NCBI GenBank assembly: GCA_016342285.1
Contig: JAEINQ010000030.1
Span: 1 to 64,000, forward strand
Source of the DNA: Desulfobacterales bacterium
GTDB taxonomy: Bacteria; Desulfobacterota; Desulfobacteria; Desulfobacterales; JAEINQ01
Length of the DNA stretch: 64,000 nucleotides
Reading direction: 5' to 3'
Each line of letters starts with the position of its first letter. The first letter of the stretch is position 1. The notes under the pieces were generated by a model, which did not search any database, was not told the DNA's origin, and was given only the letters and a program-made list of their open reading frames with translations. The translations under genes and the position numbers were made by a program. Shown piece by piece: positions 16,061-24,801 of this stretch.

Positions 16061-16867
16061 GTGAATTTTGACACCGTAAAACTGGCCTATTTCTCTCCCA
16101 CCGGCACCACCCGAAAAATCCTCAATGGAATTGCCGAGGGCTTTGGGGCCGAAAACGTCCGACAAATCGACTTGACATTGCCCCAGATGGATACACTGGT
16201 GTCAAATGAAGTCCGGGATGATTTGGTGGTTTTAGGCGTTCCGGTTTACGAAGGCAGGGTCTCCAGGACGGCCATTGCCAGACTGAAACGGCTCAAGGCC
16301 GATCATACCCCGGCAGTCATTGTCGTGGTGTATGGCAACAGGGACTTTGAAGATGCGTTGATTGAACTCAACGATCTGGCCCGGGAATCGGGCTTTCTGC
16401 CCGTGGGGGCAGGGGCCTTTATCGGGGAGCATTCCTTTGCCAACGAAAACCGGCCCATGGCCAACGGCCGGCCCGATGCCGAGGATATCGCGGCGGCGAA
16501 AGCCTTTGGATCGAAGATCCGCGCCAAAATGAACGACCTGGTTTCGATTGATGAAATGTCCTTGATCGAACCGCCCGGGAACCGGCCCTACATCGACCGC
16601 GACCGAAGCGCAATGGAAGACAAGGCCGCCTCGACCATGGATGAAAAGTGTACCCTCTGCGGCGAATGCGCCTCCCTTTGCCCCGTGGGCGCCATCACCA
16701 TCGAGGATACGGTGAAGACGGACAACATGGCCTGTATTTTGTGCAATGCCTGCGTCAAACACTGCCCGGAGGGGGCCCGGGTGGTGGACGATCCCATGAT
16801 CAACAAGATCGTCAACTGGGTAAGCAAAAACTTTCAGGCTCGAAGGGAACCCGAAACATTTATTTAA
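16061..16867 (+). CDS. EFR1-type flavodoxin-ferredoxin fusion
   Basis: The 268-residue protein joins an N-terminal flavodoxin-like domain, with the FMN phosphate loop SPTGTTRK at residues 12-19, to a C-terminal 2[4Fe-4S] ferredoxin, with CTLCGECASLCPVGAI and CILCNACVKHCPEGA. This layout is the EFR1 family, an electron carrier of anaerobes whose partner is rarely known. The GTG start at 16061 has AAGGAGC eight bases upstream. It is probably a single-gene unit; the next frame downstream is a remnant of rsgA. Confidence 0.9.
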   Translation: MNFDTVKLAYFSPTGTTRKILNGIAEGFGAENVRQIDLTLPQMDTLVSNEVRDDLVVLGVPVYEGRVSRTAIARLKRLKADHTPAVIVVVYGNRDFEDALIELNDLARESGFLPVGAGAFIGEHSFANENRPMANGRPDAEDIAAAKAFGSKIRAKMNDLVSIDEMSLIEPPGNRPYIDRDRSAMEDKAASTMDEKCTLCGECASLCPVGAITIEDTVKTDNMACILCNACVKHCPEGARVVDDPMINKIVNWVSKNFQARREPETFI

Positions 16868-16876
16868 AGAATCGAT

Positions 16877-17077
16877 ATGAATGACACCCTTGAAAACCTT
16901 TCACCGCTGGGATGGAACTCTCATTTTCAGACACAATGGGACGATGATGGCAGGATCGAGGCCGCTTTTCCGGAAATTGAGGCGTTTTCCGCTGACGAAA
17001 CCAAGTGCAAACAGGTCGGAATTTGTGCGGCCTTGCAAACCCGGTTACGAAGACAGGGCGATAGATGCGGCATATAG
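16877..17077 (+). pseudogene. rsgA: N-terminal remnant of a ribosome small-subunit GTPase (RsgA-like)
   Basis: The frame encodes ENLSPLGWNSHFQTQWDDDG, which matches the typical RsgA start (LGWN..F..QF....G) before the OB fold. The match fades after about 25 residues, the frame closes at 66 residues, and no GTPase motif follows. The ribosome site is weak. It lies 9 bases after the EFR1 stop and is convergent with rubrerythrin, whose stop is about 55 bases away. A truncated relic is the best explanation, but the matching part is short. Confidence 0.4.
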
Positions 17078-17130
17078 GACTTGCCCCATCTCCGTATCAT
17101 GTCGAAATCCCGGGATTTTCTTGATAGCCG

Positions 17131-17706
17131 CTACCAGGCCTCGGTAAATATCTCGAAAAAACCAATGGGCCGGACGCAGGCAGGGCATTTTTCAGGGGCA
17201 TCTGCCCCCTTATGGATATAGCCACAGTTGTTGCAGCGCCAAACCCGTTCTTCATCTCTTTTGAATACCCGACCGGTTTCAAGGTTGTCTGCAAGGGCCA
17301 AAAACGTTTTTTCATGCTGCGCTTCCGCCACTGAGATGGCATCCCAAAAATCAGCGGCCCGGTTAAACCCTTCCTCGCGGCCCATTTTTGCAAATCCAGG
17401 ATATAAGTCGGTATGGACGTGTTTTTCCAGATCGGCCGCAGCGATTAGGTTCTCGTAGGTGGATTTCACCACACCGGTTAGAAACCGGGCAGTGATTTCT
17501 AAATCCCCCCCGTTAAAGAACTTGAAAAACCGCAAAGCGTGTTCCAATTCCTGGTCCGAGACCTCTTTAAATATGTTGGAAATCTGGATAAAGCCGTCTT
17601 CTTTCGCTTTGTTGGAGAAAAAGATATACCGCGTTGTTGCCTGTGATTCGAAGGCATAGGAAACAAGTAGGTTCTTTGCCGTTTGGCTTTCTCTGAATTT
17701 TCCCAC
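17131..17706 (-). CDS. Rubrerythrin
   Basis: The 191-residue protein has the two halves of rubrerythrin. The ferritin-like diiron domain gives FESQATTRYIFF, DQELEHALRF, KSTYENLIAAADLEKH and SVAEAQHEKTF, which supply the usual glutamate and histidine ligands. The C-terminal rubredoxin-like domain has CNNCGYIHKG and CPACVRP, four cysteines for one iron. Rubrerythrin reduces hydrogen peroxide in the cytoplasm of anaerobes. The GTG start at 17706 has a GAGGGGGG site upstream. A ferredoxin-like gene remnant lies behind its promoter region. Confidence 0.93.
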   Translation of the reverse strand: MGKFRESQTAKNLLVSYAFESQATTRYIFFSNKAKEDGFIQISNIFKEVSDQELEHALRFFKFFNGGDLEITARFLTGVVKSTYENLIAAADLEKHVHTDLYPGFAKMGREEGFNRAADFWDAISVAEAQHEKTFLALADNLETGRVFKRDEERVWRCNNCGYIHKGADAPEKCPACVRPIGFFEIFTEAW

Positions 17707-17765
17707 TCTGGTACCCCCCTCTCTATACGGATATACTGCTACCTAAATTGAGCTCAACTCAGGTT

Positions 17766-17867
17766 CTAGTGGCCGTCCTCAATGATCTCGATGGCGTCGG
17801 CACCGCACTCAGCTGCGGCACGGCGGCAGATTTCCTTGTATTGGTCTGGTATTTTCTCATACTTGAC
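17766..17867 (-). pseudogene. C-terminal remnant of a ferredoxin-like gene
   Basis: On the minus strand a short frame ending at 17766 encodes DQYKEICRRAAAECGADAI followed by EIIEDGH, which looks like the tail of a small ferredoxin. A TGA stands about 34 codons upstream and no start or further cysteine motif is seen. Just beyond is the 204-bp repeat at 17907, so the gene may have been cut by rearrangement. The family call rests on a short match. Confidence 0.3.
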
Positions 17868-17906
17868 CAATGTTCAAAATCCATATGATTCCAGAACATT
17901 AGTGAA

Positions 17907-18110
17907 TGGCAAACAGTCCGCAGTCCCTCCGCTTGGCCACCTTGCCGATGGTTATTCGCGACATTCCTCATGTAGTGCCGAGTTCCGCCCCCTCGGTTCA
18001 TGGTTGCGCTCGTCTATTCTTCTGGAGTATCATGAAATCCTATCCCGAATGGTCTCTGATCACTGCTGGCCTGTACCTGACGCTGTTACGAATACCGTTG
18101 GAATCCTTGA
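17907..18110. repeat. 204-bp direct repeat, copy 1
   Basis: This stretch and 19761-19964 have the same length and order of sequence. The first 65 bases (from tggcaaacagtccgcagtcc) are nearly identical and the rest is clearly related, ending gttacgaatacc.ttggaatccttga. It stops 65 bases before the PAS gene at 18176. There is no convincing protein in either strand. It could be a shared leader, a mobile element relic or a duplication scar. Confidence 0.75.
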
Positions 18111-18175
18111 CAATTCAAAAACGCCATTGATTCAAACAAAATAAAGCCACGTTTTGATGCGGAGAGAAGAACGTT

Positions 18176-19594
18176 ATGGTAACGACTCTAACAGATCAGA
18201 TATTCGAAAATATCGTAGAGACAATACATGAACCCCTTTTGGTTCTGGATTCAGATCTGAAGGTTATCATAGCAAACCGAAGTTTCATTAATTCATTCAA
18301 GGTAACACGGGAAAAAACTTTAGGCAATTTTATCTATGACCTGGGCAATAAACAGTGGGATATCCCCAAGCTGCGGGAACTGCTGGAAACCATCCTTCCC
18401 CAACAGACCAGCTTTGACAACTATGAGGTTGAACACGATTTTGCCACCATCGGCAAACGCGTCATGCTGTTGAATGCCCGCCAGATTGAACGAGGGATGG
18501 ACAAGGAACGGATCATTCTTTTGGCCATTGAGGACATCACCAAGCGCAAGGAGATAGAAGCCGGTCTGGAAAAGACCCGAAAAGAACTGGCGATCATTAA
18601 AAAAACCGCGGATGAAGCCCATGAATTCGCTGAGAGTATCATCAACACGGTGAGCGAATCCTTAATTTCCTTGGACCAGGACCTCAGGGTGGTCACCGTC
18701 AGCCGTTCATTCTATGACTTGTTCAAGGTAAAACCTGAAGAGACCGTGGGGCAGCTTATTTATGACCTGGGCAATAAACAGTGGGATATCCCCAAGCTGC
18801 GGGAATTGCTGGAAACCATCCTTCCCGAAAAGACCGCCTTTGACAACTATGAGGTTGAACACGATTTTGCCGCCATCGGCAGGCGCGTCATGCTGTTGAA
18901 TGCCCGCCAGATTGAGCAAACGTGGGGCAAGGAACGGATCATCCTGCTGGCCATAGAGGACATTACCGAGCGCAAGCAGGCGGATCAGGCACTGCAAGAT
19001 AGCGAAGCAAAATTCCGGAATCTATTTCAAAATCATTCCGCCGCCAAACTAATAATTGACCCCGATACTGGAAATATTGTTGAAGCCAATAGATCGGCTG
19101 AAATATTTTATGGGTGGTCGGTGGAGCAACTCAAAGAAATGCGAATTCAGGACATCAACACGTTATCGAACGAACAGGTGAAAGCGGAGATGGAAAAGGC
19201 CAGACTTCTGGAACGTACTTATTTCGAATTTCGCCACCGGTTGTCCGATGGATCCTTTAAGGAAGTGGGTGTATACAGCTGCAAAGTTGACATCAAGAGA
19301 AAGGCTCTGCTCCATTCCATCATTCATGATATTAGCAAGCGCAAGCGGACAGAAGAACAAAAGGACAGGTTAGTTTCGGACCTTCAAAAGGCACTATCAG
19401 AGGTTAAAACGTTGCGGGGTTTTCTTCCCATTTGCTCAAATTGCAAAAAAATCCGTGATGATAAAGGCTATTGGAATCAGATTGAATCCTACATTCGAGA
19501 TCGCTCTGACGCTGAATTCAGTCACGGCATTTGTCCTGAATGCGCGAAAAAATTGTACCCTGATATGAACCTGTATGAAGAAGATGCCAAGTAA
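18176..19594 (+). CDS. PAS-repeat sensory protein without a kinase domain, zinc-finger-like C-terminus
   Basis: The 472-residue protein has three PAS domains. The first two are near-copies offset by 142 residues, with the same LGNKQWDIPKLRELLETILP and VEHDFA.IG.RVMLLNARQIE segments. The third begins near residue 280 (SEAKFRNLFQNHSAAKLII). The C-terminus has CSNCKKIRDDKGYW and HGICPECAKKLYPD, a four-cysteine module often found at the end of PAS proteins in this group. No histidine kinase, GGDEF or other output is present, so it must act through a partner, perhaps the hybrid kinase that follows. The ATG has GGAGAGAAGAA upstream. Confidence 0.85.
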   Translation: MVTTLTDQIFENIVETIHEPLLVLDSDLKVIIANRSFINSFKVTREKTLGNFIYDLGNKQWDIPKLRELLETILPQQTSFDNYEVEHDFATIGKRVMLLNARQIERGMDKERIILLAIEDITKRKEIEAGLEKTRKELAIIKKTADEAHEFAESIINTVSESLISLDQDLRVVTVSRSFYDLFKVKPEETVGQLIYDLGNKQWDIPKLRELLETILPEKTAFDNYEVEHDFAAIGRRVMLLNARQIEQTWGKERIILLAIEDITERKQADQALQDSEAKFRNLFQNHSAAKLIIDPDTGNIVEANRSAEIFYGWSVEQLKEMRIQDINTLSNEQVKAEMEKARLLERTYFEFRHRLSDGSFKEVGVYSCKVDIKRKALLHSIIHDISKRKRTEEQKDRLVSDLQKALSEVKTLRGFLPICSNCKKIRDDKGYWNQIESYIRDRSDAEFSHGICPECAKKLYPDMNLYEEDAK

Positions 19595-19760
19595 GGATTT
19601 TCGATGCATATTTAGATAATTTGGAGCTTAAACAATAATTATCCTATGCGCAACCACCGTTGACCCCGGACAGATCAAACATACCAATCCAATCCTTGAC
19701 TGTTCAATACGGTTATTTTCGACAGTCATTCCTCAGGCATAATCTTTTCAAATGCGGGAC

Positions 19761-19964
19761 TGGCAAACAGTCCGCAGTCCCTCCGCTTGGCCACCTTGCC
19801 GATGGTTATTCGCGACATTCCTCATCTAGTACCGAATTCTGACCCTCGGTTAATGGTTGTGCTCGTCTATCCTTCTGGAGTATCCTGAAATATCCTCTCG
19901 AACTGGTCTCTGTTCGCCCTTGGTCTCGACATGACGCTGTTACGAATACCACTGGAATCCTTGA
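19761..19964. repeat. 204-bp direct repeat, copy 2
   Basis: Second copy of the repeat at 17907-18110, in the same orientation and of the same length, ending 70 bases before the kinase gene at 20035. Both copies lie directly upstream of a PAS-domain gene. The remaining part of this 440-base gap (19595-19760) shows nothing recognisable. Confidence 0.75.
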
Positions 19965-20034
19965 ACCTTGCAGCACTCAAGGATAATGCAAATAATCATG
20001 ACTCGAAAAGATTGAGAAGGTAGGGGCAAAATCC

Positions 20035-22434
20035 ATGTCTGGAAAACCTACGTATGAAGAATTAGAACAACGGGTTCGGGAATTAGAACAAGCAGAATCA
20101 GAGCGAAAAGAGGTTGAGGATACGCTGCGGGAGAGCGAGAGTAGATTGCGAGAAGCCCAGCGATTGGCTCACATGGGAAACTGGTCTTGGGACGTCAATT
20201 CAGGTAAAGTGGAATGGTCCAACGAAGTGTTCAAAATTTTCCGACTTGACCCGAAAGTGTTCACACCTCAGATTGATTCAATTCTGGATTTGTCGCCCTG
20301 GCCTGAGGATCACCAACGCGACAAGGAACTCATCCAGAAAGCAGTCGAAAGTCGTGAAGTCGGTTCCTATGAACAGAGGTTCCTCCGGCCCGATGGCAGT
20401 ACCGGATACTACTTCTCAAGCTTTCAGGGGATCTACGATGACAACGGAAAACTCACTGCAATAAACGGAGTGGTGCAAGACATCACCGAACGCAAGCAAG
20501 CGGAGGAAGAAATTAGGTCAGCTACGTCATTTATCGATAGGGTTGTCGATATGAGCCCTTTCGCCATGTGGATTTCCGATCGAGAAGGAACGGTCATAAG
20601 GACAAACAGCTCTCTGCGCGAAACATTAAATATGTCGGATGATAAGATTGTGGGCCAATACAATGTACTCAAGGATGAAAATCTGGAGACACAGGGTGTT
20701 ATGCCCATGGTGATGGCTGTTTTCGAGAATCACGAGCCCGCGAATTTCAGTATTCCATGGAAAGCATCAACGGCTGGTGATGTCAATTTTGATGGCGCAC
20801 GAGATCTGTACATCGATGTGTCAATATTTCCGATAGTTAGTGCAGAGGGTGAACTTACGAATGCAGTATGTCAGTGGGTGGACATCACCGAACACAAGAA
20901 AAACGAAGAATCCCTCCGTGAGAGTCACGAGAAATTTAAATCAATCGTCGACAACATTGGAATAGGGGTAGCATTGATCAGCCCGGCTATGGAAATACTC
21001 GAAATGAATCATCAAATGCGCGAGTGGTTTACGGAACATGATCTGGACAAAAGACCAATTTGTTACCGTACTTTTAACAATCCACCACGTGAAGAAATCT
21101 GTGAATACTGCCCGACTTGCAAGACGCTTAAAGACGGCAAAGTTCACGAAGACACAACTGCCAGGCCACAGGCAGACAAAACGCGGAATTATCGCATTGT
21201 TTCTTCACCTCTAATCAATCCACAAGGAGAAGTGACAGCAGCCATCGAAATGGTTGAGGATATTACCGAGCGTCTGAACCTGCAAGCACAGCTTATACAG
21301 GCGCAAAAAATGGAGTCCGTGGGCCTATTGGCTGGCGGTATTGCACACGACTACAACAATATCTCCAGTGTCATCATCGGTTATTCGGAGTTGGCTCTGG
21401 AAAAGGTGGACCAGAATGATCCTCTACATGACGATCTCATAGCGATTCTTACGGCTGCGAATCGTTCGACGAACATTACCCGGCAATTACTGGCTTTTGC
21501 TCGCCAACAAACCATTGCACCCAAGGTGCTCGATCTAAACGGTACTATAGAAACGATGCTCAAAATGCTCCGGCGGCTGATAGGCGAGGACATCAATCTT
21601 GCCTGGCGACCTGGAGTGGAGGTGTGGCCGGTCAAAATTGATCCCTCCCAGGTCGATCAAATTCTGGCCAACCTCTGCGTGAACGCCCGAGACGCTATTG
21701 CGGGGGTAGGTAAAATTACCATCGAAACCGGAAATGTCAGCTTCGACGAGAACTACTGCGCTGATCATGCCGGGTTTGTTCCCGGTGAGTATGTATTGTT
21801 AGCGGTAAGTGACGATGGTAGCGGAATCGCGCCGGAAACCCTGGACAAGATTTTCGAACCGTTTTTCACTACAAAGGAATTCGGCCATGGGACAGGGCTG
21901 GGGCTGGCCACCGTTTATGGCATTGTCAAGCAGAACAACGGCTTTATCAACATATACAGTGAGCCGGATGAAGGGACAACAATCAAAATATATTTGTCAC
22001 GGCATTCAGGGGATATCGAAGCCCTTCATAAAAGTACCTTAGAAAACCCAATAAGTCGAGGCGAAACAGTATTGCTGGTTGAAGATGATCGTTCCATCAT
22101 GGAACTCGGGACAAGAATGCTCAACGATCTGGGTTATTCAGTGTTGTCCGCAACTATTCCGGGTGAGGCCATTCGCTTGGCCAAAGAGCATGCTGGCGAA
22201 ATTAACCTTCTGGTAACGGATGTGGTTTTGCCCGAAATGAATGGCCGCGAACTCTCTGAGCAACTGAAAATCCCTTGTCCTAATCTTAAAATACTTTTCA
22301 TGTCCGGCTATACGGCCAACGTCATTGCCCATCGGGGAGTGCTGGAAGATGGCGTTTGTTTCATGCCGAAACCGTTTTCCAAAAAAGATCTGGCTGCAAA
22401 GGTTAGAGAGGCCTTGGATAATGACAACGGCTGA
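20035..22434 (+). CDS. Cytoplasmic hybrid histidine kinase, PAS-PAS-PAS-HisKA-HATPase-REC
   Basis: The 799-residue protein starts with a short coiled coil ([20 protein letters not shown]), then three PAS domains (about 45-150, 165-290, 300-415). The third carries CEYCPTC, a cysteine group that might hold a cofactor or sense redox. The phosphoacceptor is H438 in GGIAHDYNN. The ATPase part has [19 protein letters not shown] and [12 protein letters not shown] receiver at the end has D729 in [12 protein letters not shown]. No membrane segments are seen, so the signal is cytoplasmic. The ATG at 20035 has GGTAGGGG upstream. It follows the PAS-only gene, and both have the 204-bp repeat in front. Confidence 0.93.
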   Translation: MSGKPTYEELEQRVRELEQAESERKEVEDTLRESESRLREAQRLAHMGNWSWDVNSGKVEWSNEVFKIFRLDPKVFTPQIDSILDLSPWPEDHQRDKELIQKAVESREVGSYEQRFLRPDGSTGYYFSSFQGIYDDNGKLTAINGVVQDITERKQAEEEIRSATSFIDRVVDMSPFAMWISDREGTVIRTNSSLRETLNMSDDKIVGQYNVLKDENLETQGVMPMVMAVFENHEPANFSIPWKASTAGDVNFDGARDLYIDVSIFPIVSAEGELTNAVCQWVDITEHKKNEESLRESHEKFKSIVDNIGIGVALISPAMEILEMNHQMREWFTEHDLDKRPICYRTFNNPPREEICEYCPTCKTLKDGKVHEDTTARPQADKTRNYRIVSSPLINPQGEVTAAIEMVEDITERLNLQAQLIQAQKMESVGLLAGGIAHDYNNISSVIIGYSELALEKVDQNDPLHDDLIAILTAANRSTNITRQLLAFARQQTIAPKVLDLNGTIETMLKMLRRLIGEDINLAWRPGVEVWPVKIDPSQVDQILANLCVNARDAIAGVGKITIETGNVSFDENYCADHAGFVPGEYVLLAVSDDGSGIAPETLDKIFEPFFTTKEFGHGTGLGLATVYGIVKQNNGFINIYSEPDEGTTIKIYLSRHSGDIEALHKSTLENPISRGETVLLVEDDRSIMELGTRMLNDLGYSVLSATIPGEAIRLAKEHAGEINLLVTDVVLPEMNGRELSEQLKIPCPNLKILFMSGYTANVIAHRGVLEDGVCFMPKPFSKKDLAAKVREALDNDNG

Positions 22435-22603
22435 TTGAGGACAATTATCCGAACGTTGAGTATTCACGGATCGGAATTTTTAAGGATACAGGAGGATAAA
22501 GGGGGTGTTCTTGAGTTCAGCCTGAAAGACGTCGTGATCGATACTCGTAGGAGGGGGCTTGAATTAGGGACGCACTTCAGGAATATTCAAGCCCGGCTGG
22601 CCG

Positions 22604-23338
22604 TCAGCCCCCGAGAAACGTCATGGAGCCGGCGGCATGAACCTTATCGTCGCTGAAAATTTTGAACCGGCAGCCATCATCCGCGTTCAGGCCGCCGGCC
22701 CGAACCGCCCGGCATCGCGCCCCAATCTCCTTTTGAAACTGGATCTTCAATTCACCAATCCTCCCATTTGCTGCAAAGGCGCGGGAGGCCATGGTTTCCA
22801 GGTAATCGAAATAGAGCGAATTGTTCACATGGCCCAGGGGATCGAAATCGCTGGATCTTGTGGTGATCTCGATATGGGCTTCCGGTTCGAACTCGGCCTC
22901 TGGCCGCCAGGCATCCAGGTCCAGGTCGAGCACGGTCTCGTCTTCGACTGAGTAGGCTTCGATCAGGTCTCCAGGTACGCGAACAATCCGCTTTCGTTTC
23001 ATATCGAAATAAAGCCAGATGCTGGCGGCGACGGCCAGTCGCTGATCCCCCGAGGAAACGACAAAATCCCGAAACGCCTTGAATCCCTTGGCACCTCTGC
23101 TCCAGGTAGTCACGGTGACCGTCTCTCCGTACTCCGGATAGCGGATAATTTCGGCGGCAATTTTATTGAGGATCCACACGGTGCCGTCATTGACAAGGGT
23201 GCGGCTTCCGATCCCGACCCGCTCACTGTGCATCACCGCCGCTTCCTGAAAATACCGGAACAGTGACACCAGCTTCAGGCCAAATCGTGAATCGACGTCA
23301 AAATAGTCAAGCGGTCTTTCCATGCGAAATTTCATCAT
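22604..23338 (-). CDS. Acyl-ACP thioesterase-like protein (FatA/FatB family, double hotdog)
   Basis: The 244-residue protein has two hotdog halves. The first begins YFDVDSRFGLKLVSLFRYFQEAA with SRGAKGFKAFRDF; the second has DFDPLGHVNNSLYFDYLE, which matches the N-x-H-V-N-N active-site region of plant and bacterial acyl-ACP thioesterases. It would release fatty acids from acyl carrier protein or act on a CoA ester. AAGGGGGCG precedes two adjacent ATGs (23338 and 23335). The gene follows the carbonic anhydrase-like gene by 8 bases and is probably cotranscribed with it. The two functions have no evident link. Confidence 0.82.
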   Translation of the reverse strand: MMKFRMERPLDYFDVDSRFGLKLVSLFRYFQEAAVMHSERVGIGSRTLVNDGTVWILNKIAAEIIRYPEYGETVTVTTWSRGAKGFKAFRDFVVSSGDQRLAVAASIWLYFDMKRKRIVRVPGDLIEAYSVEDETVLDLDLDAWRPEAEFEPEAHIEITTRSSDFDPLGHVNNSLYFDYLETMASRAFAANGRIGELKIQFQKEIGARCRAVRAGGLNADDGCRFKIFSDDKVHAAGSMTFLGG

Positions 23339-23346
23339 CGCCCCCT

Positions 23347-23865
23347 TTATGAACCGCTTTCGGGACAACGAATATATTGCCCCCCCAAGGACGCATAAGC
23401 CGCCTGGCCAAAGGCCATAGCCTGGCGGTGGGCTTCGGTGGCTTTCTTCACCGGCTCAGCAGGCCGGCCGGCGACAATGGTACCGGCGTCCACGGTGGTA
23501 CCGTCGCGCAGGTGGGATTGTTCGGCAACAATGGCATCGGCACCGATGACCACCCGGCTACCCACCAGCGACTGCATGCCCACCAGGACATTGTCGCCGA
23601 TTTCGGCATCGTGAACCATGGCCTGGTGGCCCACGATCACCCCTTTACCGATCCGGGTCGCCTGGGCCGCATGGATCACCACGTTGTCTTCGATGATGCT
23701 ACCGTCGCCGATGGCGATCAATCCGAAATCGCCCCGAATCACCGCCCCGAATCCGATGTAACAGCCCCTTCCGATCTGCACGTCGCCGATGACTGAAGCG
23801 TTGGGGGCAATCCAGCACCCCTCTCCGATGACCGGCCGCTTTCCGTTGATTTCGTATAGACTCAT
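23347..23865 (-). CDS. Gamma-class carbonic anhydrase/left-handed beta-helix protein
   Basis: The 172-residue protein is a hexapeptide-repeat beta helix: IGEGCWIAPNASVIGDVQIGRGCYIGFGAVIRGD, then VVIHAA, GHQAMVHDAEIGDN and GMQSLVGSRVVIGADAIV. The three histidines in VIHA, VGHQ and VHDA are placed as the zinc or iron ligands of the gamma carbonic anhydrase family (YrdA/PaaY/Cam-like). Many members have no proven activity. AAAGGACCCC lies upstream of the ATG at 23865; the longer frame to 23979 is not supported by the family length. Confidence 0.9.
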   Translation of the reverse strand: MSLYEINGKRPVIGEGCWIAPNASVIGDVQIGRGCYIGFGAVIRGDFGLIAIGDGSIIEDNVVIHAAQATRIGKGVIVGHQAMVHDAEIGDNVLVGMQSLVGSRVVIGADAIVAEQSHLRDGTTVDAGTIVAGRPAEPVKKATEAHRQAMAFGQAAYASLGGQYIRCPESGS

Positions 23866-23989
23866 GAAGCGGGGTCCTTTCTGTTCTGAAATGGGAAAAA
23901 GGTCTTTTATCATAAAGAGACGCCGTTGACAAAGAAACGGCTGTATTGCCCATGAAATGACAATCCAGACCACCGCCATCGGTTTGCCA

Positions 23990-24018
23990 TTTTCAATTTC
24001 TCAAGAATCGTGTATGAT
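23990..24018 (+). promoter_or_regulatory. Candidate promoter for a small RNA or for the gene at 24130
   Basis: TATGAT (24013-24018) matches the -10 consensus at five of six positions. A weak -35, TTTTCA, lies 17 bases upstream (23990-23995). It points to the hairpins at 24046 and 24078. Confidence 0.4.
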
Positions 24019-24024
24019 GGCCGA

Positions 24025-24111
24025 TAACAAATAAAGACAAAGGGGCCGGACGACAATCGTCGCCCGGACAAATACCCGCAGCGCCATTAAAGGCGCTGCT
24101 TTTGTTTTTTT
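24025..24111 (+). ncRNA. Candidate small RNA or attenuated leader with two hairpins
   Basis: After the TATGAT box comes an A-rich stretch, then a hairpin at 24046-24067 (CCGG and CGAC pair with GTCG and CCGG around an A-C mismatch, loop AATC). A terminator hairpin with a T run follows and ends at about 24111. The RNA would be 85-90 bases long. No known riboswitch fits. It lies just before the gene at 24130, so it may be an independent small RNA or a leader that controls readthrough. Confidence 0.4.
24078..24111 (+). terminator. Rho-independent terminator
   Basis: GCAGCGCC (24078-24085) pairs perfectly with GGCGCTGC (24092-24099) around ATTAAA, followed by ttttgttttttt. No protein gene on the plus strand ends before it, so it terminates a non-coding transcript or attenuates the gene at 24130. 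Confidence 0.8.
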
Positions 24112-24129
24112 ATCCCCGAGGAGAAAAGG

Positions 24130-24381
24130 ATGTACTTCGAAGCCACGTTCAAACCGTCGGACCCTACAGAATATATCGCGGAAGCCGAGCCCCTGGTCGG
24201 CCAGAGGATATCCATTCAGCAAGGATGGATACTGGAAGACGGCCCCTACCAGGGAGAGCTGTGCTACTACATTCCCAACACCACCATCGGCACCATACCG
24301 ACCAGCCACCTGGACAACATTGAGCCGATCTCCTACGCCAAATGGCGCGAAATCCACAAGCACCTGGGATTCAGCAACTAA
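24130..24381 (+). CDS. Small conserved-looking protein of unknown function
   Basis: The 83-residue product, starting MYFEATFKPSDPTEY, has no signal peptide, membrane segment or cysteine motif that I recognise. It is acidic and aromatic (CYYIPNT, YAKWREIHKHLGF) and looks like a folded small domain. CGAGGAGAAAAGG directly before the ATG is a strong ribosome site and supports a real gene. It sits 18 bases after the T run of the terminator at 24078, so its expression may depend on readthrough. I do not assign a function. Confidence 0.6.
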   Translation: MYFEATFKPSDPTEYIAEAEPLVGQRISIQQGWILEDGPYQGELCYYIPNTTIGTIPTSHLDNIEPISYAKWREIHKHLGFSN

Positions 24382-24801
24382 ACGGGCAAAACGCACATTA
24401 TATCTTTGAACACGGATCGCCCGAGTTTCACCCCACTGCAGACCGCCTCTTCCGGGGACGGGTTGATCTGCGTCCATGCCTGCTGATTCCAGGTACGGGC
24501 AATTCCCCAACTTCAAAGGGCTTTTTGGTTCCCAAAACCGGGCCATTGCGTTAACATACCAGAAATGCCTCTTTCACGTGACATGACCGGAAGGTAAGGA
24601 ATCAACGCCACCGCATCATCGTTTTGGGAGAAAAACATGCCCATGGGGCAGATCAAAGCGGTCCTAGCTCGCCTGATTTTTTGCCTCACTGTCCCCATTC
24701 ACATAGCCAATGGGGGATCTCTCCGACCCTAACCGACAGTGGCCACAGGTGCCGGTCCTTTTTGCCAGAGGCAACGTTACCATCAACCACAGGAGGTGGA
24801 C
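24382..24801. other. Intergenic stretch with no recognisable feature
   Basis: The 420 bases between the small gene and the phosphofructokinase gene have short open frames on both strands, but none with a ribosome site or a recognisable domain. The last 20 bases hold the AGGAGGTGG ribosome site of the kinase gene. Confidence 0.5.

Noticed and set aside
17907..19964. 204-bp repeats considered as integron attC sites or a retroelement template
   Set aside because: No integrase or reverse transcriptase is present and no clear attC core pairs were found.
24025..24111. Leader considered as a fluoride, guanidine or other known riboswitch
   Set aside because: The hairpin loops lack the conserved bases of those classes, and the downstream gene is not of a matching kind.
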